The notes below the pieces were generated by a model. That model searched no databases. It was not told the DNA's origin and saw nothing but the letters and a program-made list of their open reading frames with translations. Position numbers and translations under genes: made by a program. Of a DNA stretch of 35,408 nt, positions 1 to 11,954 are shown piece by piece. How positions within the stretch are numbered: position 1 is the stretch's first letter; every line of letters begins with the position of its first letter. The stretch spans positions 46,445,926-46,481,333 of the forward strand of contig CM044519.1 of NCBI GenBank assembly GCA_024364805.1, written 5' to 3'. The stretch is from Euprymna scolopes. Taxonomy: Eukaryota; Mollusca; Cephalopoda; Sepiida; Sepiolidae.

Positions 1-864
1 TATATATTGTACAATTTTGGATTTACCTCTTCTTCTTGTTGTTATCATCTTCATCGTATCTCTCTTTTGGACCGGATTCTTTCGAATTGCTTTTATCTAT
101 TTTCATAATTCTTTATATAATTTTTTACTTCGGAATATTATTTTTTATTCCAAGATTTTCTTAAACTTCCACTCTTTTCTCTCAGCTATTTTCTGATTCG
201 ATTTACTTTCATAAGAAATGCTTTACGAATACGAAGAATCAGAATACAAACTTAAAGACAAGAAAGAAATTCTATGAAACTCATATTTCAAATCGCTATC
301 GAACTATTAGAAGAATATTTCCTCGGGACATATTTCTTATCTGCTATTATCGACGCAACCCGACGAATTTGCTTGCAGTTACCATGTATATATGAGATTA
401 TTTGATAATATATCAAACTATCGAACATAATTATGTACACATTAAAAGGTAACAAACTTTATTTTGTACATGTTTCTTTGTAGAAGACTACAAGTAAATG
501 TGGTATTGTTCTTTTGAAATATTATACGTGGATAAACGAGTATTATTTTTTCTGATCAATGAAAAATAAAAACCGGCAATCCGACGAATATCGACACCCA
601 ATGTGTGTCGATGTTTATACTATTTGTTGTGCTGCTGCCCAACTTACGGATAACAATGAATTTTTCTTCTTACTATAAACACTGGGAACATATGCCTCTT
701 CCCGTTATGCATGCCGTTGTGCACACTTAGCAATTAGACTTGCATGTAACGACTCTCTTTATTTTTATTTATTTTTTTTTTTGCGTATGCTTTGCTACGT
801 AATATATTTCGTTTCCTTTACATACCGAGTTGTGTCAATGCAATTCGATAACACTCATAACATA
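1..864. other. unassigned AT-rich flank
   Basis: I see no coding frame, RNA gene or recognisable repeat in this stretch. It is AT-rich with short homopolymer runs. The LINE fragment that follows may begin slightly earlier than 865, but similarity is lost there. Confidence 0.5.
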
Positions 865-1685
865 ACCCTCTAAAATTAAGCTTCTCCACCAATGCTCTGA
901 TCACTGTTTGACCTTAATCGAAACAAATCCTTGTCCTAAAGAAGTCACTTGTTTTGATAAGCTCTTAGGTTTTATTTTCACCACAAATTTAAGATAAACA
1001 TTTTATGTGCAGCCTGTTGCTAAGGTCGTTGGAAATATGGTTGGATCATTCTAATGTTTTAGGAATTGCCTGACTCCAAATTCTATTTTCTACGTCCAGA
1101 GATGGAAGACTGCTCCCACATCTGGAGATGTGCCGTATAGCGCACTCTTTCCTGCCTTGACAGAGTGCAAAATCAACTTCGAAATCTAGTTGGTGTGATC
1201 ACTTATTTTCATTATAACAACCTTTAAAAGAAGAAACAGTGCTAGTTTATCTATACTCTACTTTTATTTTTATGGAATGTGTTCGACCGAGCTTTATAAC
1301 TTTGCTTCGAACGTGTAAACCATTAAAGGCAAGAACTCGTTTCTAACACATCGAAATATGTATTTCCTTTCTCCCTTCATATGAAAAGTGTAAGGTGAAA
1401 TTTCGATGAATAAAAATATTTTACAAGGTCTAGCCAACCGTGGAACGCATTACAGCGGCATTGCTTTTATGTCATAATTACAAGCTGATATTATTCAACT
1501 CCAATGTAAACAATTCTTGCCACGGACCGCCCTATGAGAAATTAAATCCAGTTCCTACCTATTGATAAATCTTAATGCTTCAATATATTCAGCATCTTCC
1601 GATTGACAACCATTCCTATCTCATTAACTCTCATTCTCGCATTGCTTTTAGCCTTGAGAACTGGTGACCTCAGTAATAAAAAGTC
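865..1685 (+). mobile_element. 5'-truncated LINE fragment (family A, CR1/Jockey-like), copy 1
   Basis: Conceptual translation of 865-1070 gives SKIKLL, HQCSDHCL, then DKLLGFIFTTNL and PVAKVVGNMVGSF. These line up with KTKLLSLHHQRSDPHL, FDKLLGLTFTPDL and SVAKVAGKMVGSF in the better copy at 12818-14333, the segment after the reverse transcriptase catalytic motifs. Further on, the weak coding trace PWNAL near 1437 matches the LWNSLP-type C-terminal motif of these ORF2 proteins. The end near 1621-1685 resembles the 3' end shared by other copies (a cattaaccctta-like start and a cttgata-like end). Stops and frameshifts are frequent, so this is an old dead copy. It has no long poly(A). The match to the other copies is read directly; the clade name is inferred from motif style. 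Confidence 0.75.
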
Positions 1686-1895
1686 AATACCATTCATCTT
1701 AATAATGTAATTATTTTATGTGAAATATAAGGGAAAAATTGCGTCACTTTCTATTCTTCATGGTTTATAATAAGTGATACTAATTTAACGAAGAAAACGT
1801 CGAAAATTATCTTGAGTTTGATTTTGTTATTATATATTTGTAAAGTTGGATTTCATAAAAGCTGTATAAATATAATTAACCAAGTATTAATCTAG

Positions 1896-2132
1896 TCTAT
1901 ATATCTATAAAAGTGAGAATATGTGTGTGGGGGCACATCTTAACTTATATACTCAACACATTTTTTTACCTATAAAATTGAAATTTGGTATATAGGGTAT
2001 TCATACAGGTGGAAAAGAAGTGAATTCTTTAGAAAAAAAAATACTCGCATGCGCATATCTCAGTTTCTTTTTTAACTAAAATATAATGTTTGTCCGTATT
2101 TTACGATCGGGCAACGCTGGGCGACCTGCTTG
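1896..2132 (+). mobile_element. short non-autonomous Helitron
   Basis: The left end starts TCTATATATCTATAAAAGTG, nearly the reverse complement of the right edge of the element at 27426-27872. The right end carries a hairpin (CGGGCAACGCTGGGCG, 2108-2123) followed by a short spacer and CTTG before a T. Helitrons characteristically begin with TC, end with a GC-rich hairpin about 10 bases before CTRR, and insert between A and T. Here CTAG is degenerate (CTTG) and the base before TC is G, so the copy is somewhat decayed. At 237 bp it has no room for a Rep/helicase protein and must have moved in trans. Confidence 0.75.
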
Positions 2133-2194
2133 TATCTATTATAAAATTTAAAATTAAGATATATTCTTAATTTGCACATAGTTGCTAATGACGT

Positions 2195-2480
2195 GCAGCC
2201 AAGGCAGTCGAACTAAGTTGTCAATTATCGTGACACATCTTTCAGAAAGATAGCTGCCTTGACTTCTGCCATTGTATGTGGATAGTTCTGCTATGTATAG
2301 TTTTTAAAAAGTTCACACATGAACATCAGGTGGGTTTAAATCTGATGAACGTGGTTACAATTCTCCAACAAGGCATCTAATTTTCAAGTGATTTGCGAAA
2401 AAACAGTCCAATCATTTGATAATGTGTGTAGAGTTGGTTCGTCTTTAAACCGTTGTTCCCTTCACGTCATGTCACGATAG
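2195..2480 (-). pseudogene. fossil DDE transposase fragment (IS630/Tc1/mariner superfamily)
   Basis: Minus-strand translation yields broken pieces that resemble the C-terminal half of a DDE_3-type transposase. First comes DEPTLHTLSNDW, comparable to the family's QDGATPHT block that holds the second catalytic aspartate. Next comes SSDLNPPD at about 2326-2352, comparable to HSPDLNPPDFFLWG, which holds the third acidic residue. A tail like the family's 'TIEELK' region follows towards 2230. Stops and shifts interrupt it and no terminal inverted repeats were found. The match rests on my memory of the family, not a search. No neighbouring element part supports a full transposon. Confidence 0.5.
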
Positions 2481-3901
2481 GCAGCAAATGCCCTGTTGAA
2501 TGTGTTTCGTTCAACAATTCAACATTTTCATTGAACATTACTGTTAAATCCTAATTAATATGTAACAGAATCATACGTTTGATATTGTCGGATATACGTT
2601 TCTGAATTATTTGAATAAACATTGATTATCCGTATTATTTAGATTCTTCGAACTACTGTTCTTATCTTGAATGTTATTTGCACAATGTTTCGGTCGATAT
2701 AACCTATAACCTTCTTCACGTGTATTTTGTCGAACTCGACAAATTTAAATTCCACAAGATGCACCTGAAAAAAGTCAGTGATTACATCAGATAAAACGCT
2801 GTAAAAATAACAATCAAAATGAGAACAGTTGGAGAATGTAAATAATACGAATCGTTTAAGTCATTACCGTTTTATACTGAGACACGTTTATTTTCATCGA
2901 AATCAGTGAAATTATCGCTTTTTCAATCAAATCGACTGATTGCTTTAGTCGGGGACCCACACCGTGCAATGGGAGGAAGTTTTATATGCCTTCTTATAGT
3001 GACTTCGTCTATAATGAATCATAGTCTATATTGCTCTTTAGCGAACCTACAGTTAATTTTATCACATTATTTTTTTTATGATTGCTTGAATTAAAGTTTA
3101 TAATGCATAAGTTAAGTTTTATGATTCAATTGTACTTTGAACAGAAACACACATTTCAGCCGCGCCCTGGTCTTATCAAAGAACCTACCCTTGAATTTAT
3201 ATGCCTGGCCTTTCTGCTTGTGTGATGATGAAACTTCTAACATGCCCTTGTGACGTTAGGCTGTAATGTTCAATAGAATTACAGTGAAAATTAGCTACTC
3301 TGCCACCAATCATTTCTTGAAGATGATCATCTTAAGACAACAGAAACAAAAGAAAACGCAGGCTGGTCACGCAAATCTAAAGGAAATTTTTAACTACCGA
3401 GTAAGTGGAAGGTAAAATCCCTCGCGTACAGGGTGACGGCCGTAAAGCAGACCAGTGACATGCCAGAAACATATATAGGCATGATCAAAGGCACATTCAA
3501 ACTTCCTGAGTGTGAGAATTAAAGGAGAGAGGTAGACCGACAGAAGATTATTTAAAAGAAAATTCCAAATATGATCCCTCCCAGCCGGATAGCTATTAGG
3601 ATTTAAAGTAATAGATAGTAAGCATTTAGAAAACAATTGAACAAAAACAAACAAAACAATTAAGTGTTAAGTGTCACCATGAAAATCTACTAAAAATTTA
3701 TTTAGATCGCTAGAATAAAATTATTATCATTAGCGTTCATATTTCCAAGAAAAATTAATACGCTAAAAATCTATGTACGTTAGGAATTTTTTTTAAAAAA
3801 GTAAAAATTCTAATAGAAATAATCTAAAGATAGAATAAAAAATAGTTTTTGTAAAATAATAGATTTTCTTCCAAAAATGTATTTAAACAGAAAAATTATC
3901 A

Positions 3902-3905
<4 letters not shown>
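2481..3905. other. unassigned stretch
   Basis: No recognisable gene or repeat. The open frames of 62 codons (2906-3094, plus) and 86 codons (3394-3654, minus) show no domain, codon signal or homology I can name and are best seen as chance frames. Confidence 0.5.

Positions 3906-3971
<66 letters not shown>
3906..3971. repeat. (TA)n microsatellite
   Basis: An uninterrupted TA dinucleotide run of about 66 bp. Poly-Ile/Tyr open frames across it are artefacts of the repeat. Confidence 0.97.
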
Positions 3972-3973
<2 letters not shown>

Positions 3974-4912
3974 AATATCCAATATAAAAGATTTCCATAT
4001 GTGTATGGTAATAGGATAATTCGTATAAAAATGTATGTGTGCATGCGTATACAATCATAGGGATATAAAAATAAAACAAATAAAATGAATAAAAGATTAA
4101 ACAAATTAAATTATATAAATGGAAACGGAATGCAATTTAAAAACATTATCTTTCATCTAGCAATTAATGATATATAATGTATAAAATTTTCAATAATTTT
4201 TTTTAAAAAGTGCAACAGAATGTACATTACATAAAATAAATCCAAGGTAATTTTTTGATTCAATTTAAATTAAATTTTTATACCTTATTTTGTAACATTT
4301 ATAAAAATGAACTTTGAAGATAAATAAATTTCAAATTGAATCTTGTACCTTTATTTTTAAAGCCTATAGTAAAAACATTTTGTTTAACAATTTTCATTCC
4401 TTGGATAAAATGCTTTGCTAACTTGAATATAAATTATTAAATTATAAGGGGATTCTTAGAATCGGGAATAAATAGATTCTTGATTTTTATATCTATAAGA
4501 AAAAAACAATTGCCAAAACAAGGTACTACAGATGTATGTATGAATGTTTATACTTATATAAACGTTTTGTTAAGTAAATTGTTTATACGTGAGTAAAAAT
4601 GGAAAAGTAAAAAAAATCACCTGATTTAAAAAAGCTGCAACTTTAAAAAGTTGATATACTTCACATTATTATAACAAACAATAGAAAAAGATACCCCGAA
4701 TTTTCTAAAACTTTAACTGCAAATTCTGAAAAATTAAAATATAAATAAAAGTTTGAAAAATAATAAATAAGTTCATAAAATAAAAATGAGAATTTTAACA
4801 TAAATAATTAAATGAATAAATAATTTGCAATCTATAAAAACAAAGTGCAATGACGATTCCCGGGAAGAACAGATAAAAACAGATGTTAATCCAATATTTT
4901 TCGACCATAAAA

Positions 4913-4913
<1 letters not shown>
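3972..4913. other. unassigned AT-rich stretch
   Basis: Very AT-rich sequence with no coding frame, no element ends and no repeat structure that I can recognise. Confidence 0.5.

Positions 4914-4950
<37 letters not shown>
4914..4950. repeat. (TC)n microsatellite
   Basis: A CT dinucleotide run of about 37 bp. The Arg-Glu frame read through it on the minus strand is a repeat artefact. Confidence 0.95.
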
Positions 4951-4954
<4 letters not shown>

Positions 4955-5063
4955 GGATTTGAAACCGACGGTAACAATGCTTGTTCTGACCTTCTGTTAC
5001 AGTATAAAAAATATTATAGTATTATTTTGATTTTTTAGGGGGTTTCTCTCAAACGCCACTCAG

Positions 5064-5330
<267 letters not shown>

Positions 5331-5953
5331 GAAGTGAATGCAGTAAAAACGACAAGATTTTAATCTGATTCCATAGTTCGTTTTAGTTGTTTTCTGCTTT
5401 ATTTTTCAGTCCACATTTTTTGTGGCTTTCTAAATGTAGTGTATTCTATTGAATTAATAAACTAAATTATAAAGTAGCGAATTATTTTTGTTCGCATAAA
5501 TTCTCTTTTTTATGACGTCACTAAAGATTATTTCGGATGTCGCAATAATTGAAGTCTCAGTGGTCGAGAAAAACTAAAATTAAAAATGCGGCGGTGAAAA
5601 TGGCATATGTCTTGGAGATTTGTCCGAAAGTGTTTTGCGTTTTTAATGTGGGTTATGGCATGTTTTACTGAAAGGGTAAGGGTGAACTCGTCCTTCAAGA
5701 CGGTGTGAAAGTGAACATGTGTTTTTGATACTACAGTGGATGTTCACTAATGATTAAAAACATGATGTGTCACGACCTGTGAGAAATTGGGAAAATTGAG
5801 AAATAGTTTTATGTACAGTGTTTTATTAGAAGTATTTGTTGCTAGCCATAACACTTATTTCTTGCACATGAAAATAACCTTCATACACTAAAACTACAAT
5901 AATTAAAAAAAAAGGTATTAAATATCTGTCCAAAGTCAAATAGGTTTCATTTT
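5331..5953. other. unassigned stretch
   Basis: No coding frame or element end recognised. It may partly be the interior of the Helitron fragment to its left, but nothing here matches the other Helitron copies in the window. Confidence 0.4.
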
Positions 5954-5990
5954 GTAATAATAATAACAATAATGATAATAATAATAAAAA

Positions 5991-6042
<52 letters not shown>
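5954..6042. repeat. (AAT)n followed by (ATT)n trinucleotide repeat
   Basis: An imperfect AAT run (5954-5989) is followed by a clean ATT run (about 5990-6042). The two halves are complementary, so a single strand could fold into a long AT hairpin. The poly-Ile minus-strand frame across it is an artefact. Confidence 0.95.
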
Positions 6043-6955
6043 GTGGGATCGAAACAGGTTGATGTGAAATAAAAAAGGAAAACTTGCAATTTGATTAGAA
6101 CAATTGTTGACAAAAAATTGTTTTTCCCATCATGTGAATAGGATTTTCTGTTAGCAGACAGTCCAAATGATTTTGTAGCCGGCCCGGGTCACGCAAATTA
6201 TGTGAGCAGTGATGATTAACATTTTTCCCAGAATTTACGCGAGAATACGATGATGTAATAATTTGATACAATGTGGGCATAAAGATTTCATCTCTTGGGA
6301 TAGCAGTACGAGAGAAGAACAGGTGACGTAATAATTTGAAAAAGTGAGTAGGAAAAACTTCTCCCTCCTTAGGTTACAGAGAGTGTGAGTTTGTAGACGA
6401 CGTGGTAATACCAGATTGTCTTAGCTGGACATAATATAAATTGTTGCATTTTATAGCCAAGAGTCTCTATCTGCACAGAATTTATCATCGTTAGGATTTT
6501 ACTCCTGACTTTGAAAATAGAAAGTATATAGAGAAGTTTTTTGTGTTTTTTTTTCTACACAAACGCAACACTGGAATTTTACTCAGAATAAGTATAAGAA
6601 TTGAACGTAACTTTTGATTACAACTCTAATGATCAACGCCAGACAGTGAGATGTAATCGAACGGATCCTTGGATATTTGCGGTCTTTATCAGAGCAGCGA
6701 CCTTTTTTGCAAGCATGTACTAAATGACCACCCAGAACTCCATAATAACCACAGTCGGGGACATCATGAGAAGGAGTAAAGGGTAAACTAATAGATTTTA
6801 TGGCTAGAATTCCTATTTCAATTTAGATCAAAATTCATTAAATGATTATAATTCTAAAAAAAAACAAAACAATATGATATTGCGGACTTAAGCTTAAGAG
6901 TTGTTAAGAATAAATCGAAATTCAGGGAATATTAGCTGATGTTGCCGAGAACAGC

Positions 6956-7001
6956 ATAAATATACGTTGTTTTTTCTATTGAGAAAACAACGTATATTTA
7001 T
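6956..7001. repeat. 18-bp perfect inverted repeat
   Basis: The arm at 6956-6973 (ataaatatacgttgtttt) is exactly complementary to 6984-7001, with a 10-base spacer. A transcript would form a simple hairpin. No poly-T context or nearby gene suggests a terminator or microRNA. Confidence 0.9.
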
Positions 7002-7020
7002 ACTTTTCTTGGCATCCATA

Positions 7021-7072
7021 TGTGTGAATATGAAATATGTGTGAATATGAAATATGTGTGAATATGAAATAT
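7021..7072. repeat. 17-bp tandem repeat, 3 copies
   Basis: Three identical direct copies of tgtgtgaatatgaaata lie end to end, with a few further matching bases before and after. Identity between units points to recent slippage or unequal exchange. Confidence 0.93.
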
Positions 7073-7744
7073 GGCTTTCTGTTGTGTAAGCTGAATGAAA
7101 AATGTGTATGTTCGTTTGCTACGGGAATAAGAAATAAGAATATAGTAGGAAAAGGAGACGGGTTTGTGGCTCACTGGTTATGAAAGGTTATGTATAGAAG
7201 TAAAGTGTATGGAGCAGTACGCCATCAGGTGTTTACCTACAAATGGGGTTGATTTGTCGTAGATGAAGCTGGCGAAAATGTTGGGCGCAGAGAAAGAATA
7301 CCCGAATTTGTTTTGTTCAGTGACTGACACGATCTTGTTTAGTGTCTAATCGTTCGAAAATTACCTTAAACTGATATTCCGTAATTCAGAGAAATGGACA
7401 TGGTCAGCCAATAACAATAATCGGACTTTGAGGAAGGGCGGTCGTTATTTTAAGAAATGAAAATGAATAAACTAATGATAGATATGTTTGTAGAAAAAAA
7501 CATGCACGAACGACGACATTCGAAAAGGATGTGTAATCATCGTGCTACCACCTGAAAAAAATGACGTGTAAATGAAATTTATTCTCCTAGGAATTAATAT
7601 AATAATTTGTGATAATAAATGAAAGTGACTGATAGTAAGCGCTAAACCTACATCAGATAATGGCTAATAGTGGAGGTTATTGATTTTTGTGGCATCTGCG
7701 TTTTCCAGGCTATAACGAAGTTCTTTATAGGGGAATAATTATGT

Positions 7745-10169
7745 CTATTTTATTATATTTTTATTGCATTTTCACCCCAGACACGGCACAGTGGCACTTT
7801 GATGTAGCGGCTACTATATGGGACAAAATTGCAGGGATTATATGTAGGGAGTTGAACAGCAAGATGGCTGTTTACATTATACATAAACTTCTGCATGTAA
7901 ATTAATCGGTGAAGCGAGAACCTGGAAGAGAATTCCAAAGTTTAGCAGTTCTGGAGAAGAAACTATTAGAATGGAAGGCTCTACTGTATAGGGATAGGAA
8001 TTTGCTGCTTGTCAGGTTTGTCGGATTATTTACGTCGAGTGGGGACAAGGGCTTGTAGTTCGTCGGATCATCTAATATTAAAATACATGTAAAAAAGCAA
8101 AATTTCGTCGATGAGAGAGAGGCTGAAGCCTGGCTGACAGTTGGGGCCTATAAGGTTGGCGACTCTCTTTTGAACTCTGTTCAGGAGCGAAAGATGCACC
8201 AGCCCAAATATGACAATACTCCATATATGGACGAATTATTACGTTGTAAAGGTACAGGATACTTTCTAACACGGTGTAGAGAGCCCATCTTCCTCCCAGC
8301 AGCCTTGGTAATGCTCTCGATATATCTATTCCAACTCAAACCGAGGAGTTTAAAAGAAGCACTTCCCAGTAATCTATTATTAGCCATAGCTATTGGTGGT
8401 TGAGAAGGTTTCTTTTAATTATTAAAAGTAAAAAGCTTAGTCTTGGCAGCATTGAACGTCGCCATCCATTTTTATCCCCAGTCAACTACTGACTAGGTGT
8501 CTTCCTCTAGGGTGTCTGTCATTGTCTTCGACATGTGTTCATTCGTTTTCCCTACTTGCCTGCGTGGTGATGTAAGCAAATATACCCATCCCAGAAACAA
8601 TTTTATCAGGGAGGTTGTTTATGAATATCAGGAATAATAAAGGTCCAAGGATCGACCCCTAATAAATACCTGCATTGATAGCATATTGTTTTGATGAACG
8701 AACATGGAGTACAATCTGGATTTTTTTTTTATTTAAGAAGGATTTAATTATGTTAAGTATTCGTTCAGTAACACTATAGGATTTGATTTTCATGAGAAGA
8801 CTGCCATGCTTTGTAAAAAGCCTTAGATATATCCAGAACTACTGCCATACTTCCCCCTGCTTTATCTAGTGCATGGTATATACGTTCAAAGATTACAGTT
8901 AGGATAACTGAAATAGAACGGGCTAGACTAAATCTATATTGTTGGTCAGACAAAAGTTTAGCAACTGTAAGGTAGTGGACTAGAGCTTGATTTAATTATG
9001 GATTCCAATATATTGGCGATAAGGAAGAGGAGGCTAATGGACTGATAATTTAATGGGTCAGTTTTTTTTTTCAGAATTCTTATAAACTGGTACTACGGAA
9101 GAAGTTTTCACACAATAAGTCAGGAAAGCAAGATTCGTTAAGGCATTTGTTAAAGAGTTTAGAGAGCAACTTCAGCGGAGCATGTTTTTAATAATACAGC
9201 CGGGATGAGATCAGGTGTCTAGTTTTTTTATGATATCATGCACTTGATTTTCAGATAATCTATTGTTATTTGTGTCCGCAAAGTAAAATCAGGGAGGGAG
9301 TATTTTGCTGGGTCCAACGTAGAGTGTGAGGCAAACATGTTAGCTTTTTCGGTTGCCGTGCAAACAACCTCATGATTGTTGTATAGTGGGGGAATTGTTG
9401 CTCATTATTTACTACATTGTTGTAGATTTTTCAGGAATCACGAGTTCCTAATTTATGCGCTTCAATGCGTTTTCTGATGGTTTTGGTGTATTCTCTCTTA
9501 GCTGTCACTATTGTATTGCTTCTCATAATTACTTCTAACTTCTATATAGTTTTGTCTGTTTGTACTGGACTTATGTCGGATAAATCTGTGAAATGCATGC
9601 TATCTTTCAGCAATGGCAGCTGCGTAAGCAGAAGTAAACCGTTGGGGGGAGTGGTGTTTGCTGAAGAACTTACGTGTGGGAACATGTGCTTCAATTTCCA
9701 CTGAACTATTCAGTGGTCTCATTTGTACACTGTTCTGCAAGAAGAGAAAAGATATTTCCCCATGGGGTATCTCTAATGTGATCCATGATGGCTTCTCAGT
9801 CAGCCTTGTCGTTTTGAGCAATGATTCTTCAGCTTTGGGTTGAGAGTTTAGAATGATTTCTACCATTATCACAACGTGATCAGCATACCCAAATGGACAG
9901 CTTACATTTGTTACACAATCATCGGGAATTGTGATCAGAAACAGGTATATAAGTGAGGCTTGTTGATGTGTCGATCTAGTAAACGAGTCGGAAACGTAAC
10001 TGTCTGTGATAGCGAATGAGATACAGAGAAGCTATGTGCTATGCTACCAGCTGCATTTGTGTAAGTATGGAAACGAAGCCAGTTACTGTGGTGGACATTG
10101 AACTCACCAAATACATGTATTGCGCGCTTTTGAGACTGTTGTATCTATGTTGTCAGTGACTTGGTTGAT

Positions 10170-10170
<1 letters not shown>
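7745..10170 (-). mobile_element. decayed LINE (family B, CR1/Jockey-like) with endonuclease and RT remnants
   Basis: Reading the minus strand from 10170 downwards, ORF2 parts appear in the expected order. The APE-type endonuclease shows GEFNVHHSNWL (about 10078-10115; the family usually has GDFN) and FGYADHV near 9868-9893 (SDHV motif). The linker shows SPQRFTSAYAAAIAER (9600-9650) and VVCTATEKANMFASH (about 9335-9375). The RT shows NYQSISLL near 9030, then INAGIY and GSILGPLLFLIFIN (8614-8680, equivalent to VPQGSILGPLLF with a stop at the Q), then GMGIFAY where FADD is expected. The post-RT region gives LLGSASFKLLGLSW, YIESITKAAGRKMGSL and YCHIWAGASF (8181-8387). A C-terminal FLSRTAKLWNSLPGSRFTD-like stretch lies near 7900-7960. 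Many stops and frameshifts are present, so it is dead. The 3' end is placed near 7745 after an AATAAA-like run; the 5' end stops at a TA microsatellite. Confidence 0.85.

Positions 10171-10172
<2 letters not shown>

Positions 10173-10201
<29 letters not shown>
10173..10201. repeat. (TA)n microsatellite
   Basis: A short pure TA run that forms the 5' boundary of the decayed LINE on the minus strand. Confidence 0.95.
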
Positions 10202-10205
<4 letters not shown>

Positions 10206-10779
10206 GCTAGTGCATTTTTCCATGTATTGTAATAACAAAAATATATGCTAAAATATGCATATTAAATATATAGTTCTGGAATTGTGATATGTTTGAGAAA
10301 TATTCTATTTCAATTATTTTAATTATCAATAAATTATATTTAACTAAACAAGACTAGGATCTGTTGCAATCTTTTTTACTTTATTCGACCACTCCCCAAT
10401 ATTTTGTAGTGTATCTGTGACCATTTAGAGAAATAATTAATCTGTTTTCTCAGCATAACTATTTAATTCACATACCTATGTCTGCACACATAACAAACAC
10501 GCATGAACATGTGATAGTTAAGCAAGAGACATATTTATTTTCATATAAGAAAATCAAAAATATTAATAATTGTACATGAAAACAACAATATGAATTTTAA
10601 TTACAAATCGTTTATATTTGTTCTTTCATTTCTATCATGGAAGTTCTCAATGTATAGAACTAAAAGGAAAACATTTTTTAAAGTTTAAACATTTATACAT
10701 TAGTTCAATTGAGGATACGGGTTTACGTTGAAACGTAAATCAATTCACAGAGCATTTTTTGATGTCTATATAATTTTAT
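10202..10779. other. unassigned stretch
   Basis: AT-rich sequence without recognisable genes or element ends. A CTAG-T near 10208 lacks the hairpin needed for a Helitron end. Confidence 0.5.
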
Positions 10780-10786
10780 ACATACT

Positions 10787-10835
<49 letters not shown>

Positions 10836-10860
10836 GTATGTGTGTATGTATGTATGTATA
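10780..10860. repeat. (TA)n/(TATG)n compound microsatellite
   Basis: Imperfect ACAT repeats lead into a TA run and then TATG/TG repeats up to 10860. It lies about 25 bp beyond the 3' side (minus sense) of the hammerhead-like motif. Confidence 0.93.
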
Positions 10861-10883
10861 GCAAGTTATGAAAATATATGTGC

Positions 10884-10936
10884 TAATTAAGTTACACAGA
10901 ATATTCCGCGTTTCATTTCTCGTGAGAATTCGTCAG

Positions 10937-10945
<9 letters not shown>
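10884..10945 (-). ncRNA. hammerhead-ribozyme-like motif (type I layout)
   Basis: On the minus strand, CTGACGA (10936-10930) matches the conserved CUGANGA core and GAAA (10914-10911) the second core strand. Between them, 10929-10915 can form a 5-bp stem II with one bulged A and a CACG loop. After GAAA, positions 10911-10904 pair with 10901-10894 to give stem III, including two G-U pairs; a realistic four-base loop leaves 7 bp. The last stem base is U, followed by A at 10893, which fits the NUH cleavage rule. Outside, 10938-10941 pair with 10891-10888 as part of stem I, though the pair next to the core is a G-A mismatch. Layout and core are seen in the sequence; activity is inference. Hammerheads are known in Penelope-like elements, schistosome SINEs and retrozymes. 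The motif is flanked by microsatellites and not tied to a recognised element here. Confidence 0.5.

Positions 10946-10988
<43 letters not shown>
10939..10988. repeat. (TA)n microsatellite
   Basis: A pure TA run abutting the hammerhead-like motif; its first bases would form the outer part of stem I. Confidence 0.95.
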
Positions 10989-10992
<4 letters not shown>

Positions 10993-11954
10993 TTATGTAT
11001 TGAGTATTTTATAGATAATTTGACATGTTTCAGAAGATACTTTTTTTGATGCAAAAATAAGGTTTCCTGCATTTGTGATTACATTGTTTTAACTCCGTTG
11101 TAGTCAAAGTTTTTTGACAGGATATGAGAAATTCTGGTCAATTGTAGAATGCCGAGAACATTAAAATAGACATAAGCAGGAATTATCCGATGAACAGCAA
11201 TTCAGATAAGAATAAACATATTATGTTGGTGTAACGAAATGAGGTAAACATACTTAGCCGGTAAAGAAATGTGCTTGGATGTGTTATTCCTTATGGAAAG
11301 CAATGATAAGTGGAGAGGAAGACGTAGTATTAGTAGGAGGAGGAGAAGGATGAGGAGAAGGAGGCAGAAGAGGAGGAAGCGTAACAGGAAGAGGAAGAAA
11401 AAATGTTTGGATGTTTTCTTTGTGTACAGCGGCGAATAACACTCGTGATGGAGCCTTTTCAAGGACGTACAATAATAATCAGTTCTGTTTATTTTTTATC
11501 TGTTACCCCTACCACCACCATGCAGTTAGATGAGACGCAAAGTCGAGCATAATATGGCTTATGGTCACAACGGCTATCATGAACGATAAGCATATCTCAT
11601 TCAGATAAAACAGGTATTACGCTTTTATATTGTGCAGTTCTATTCGACAAATAAAACTAGGCCTGTTGTAGCATTTTTGGAAGAATGTAGGGCTAGTTAT
11701 TTGCTTGCTTCACACCGCGGCAAGTTCTGACACAAGATCAAAAGATAGGGAATGTCAAGCAATCGAGTGTTATTCGCCGAATATTTTTTTCGACAAAGAT
11801 ATTTATTATGTCATTTATTTTTGAAAACCATTTTTTATTAGAAAAATGCCTTTTCATTTATAAACATATCTATATTTATTACAACGTGTCGATTTTATCT
11901 GCGTGTTTAGTGATGGAATTCCATTTCGAACTTACACATTTAAGACCATCTTAA
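10989..11954. other. unassigned stretch with a purine-rich tract
   Basis: The only structure seen is a G/A-rich tract at about 11305-11405 (agg/gaa units), which gives the open minus-strand Pro/Leu frames there. No gene or element end recognised. The far right end may belong to the LINE fragment that follows. Confidence 0.5.

Larger units (their letters stand above)
6043..7744. other. unassigned stretch with two small repeats
   Basis: Apart from the inverted repeat at 6956-7001 and the 17-bp tandem repeat at 7021-7072, I recognise nothing. The 61-codon minus frame at 6095-6280 has no features I can name. Confidence 0.5.

Noticed and set aside
3394-3654. 86-codon minus-strand open frame
   Set aside because: No domain or homology that I can name; length is unremarkable for AT-rich DNA.
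10195-10215. CTAG-T as a Helitron end
   Set aside because: No GC-rich hairpin upstream and no match to the other termini.
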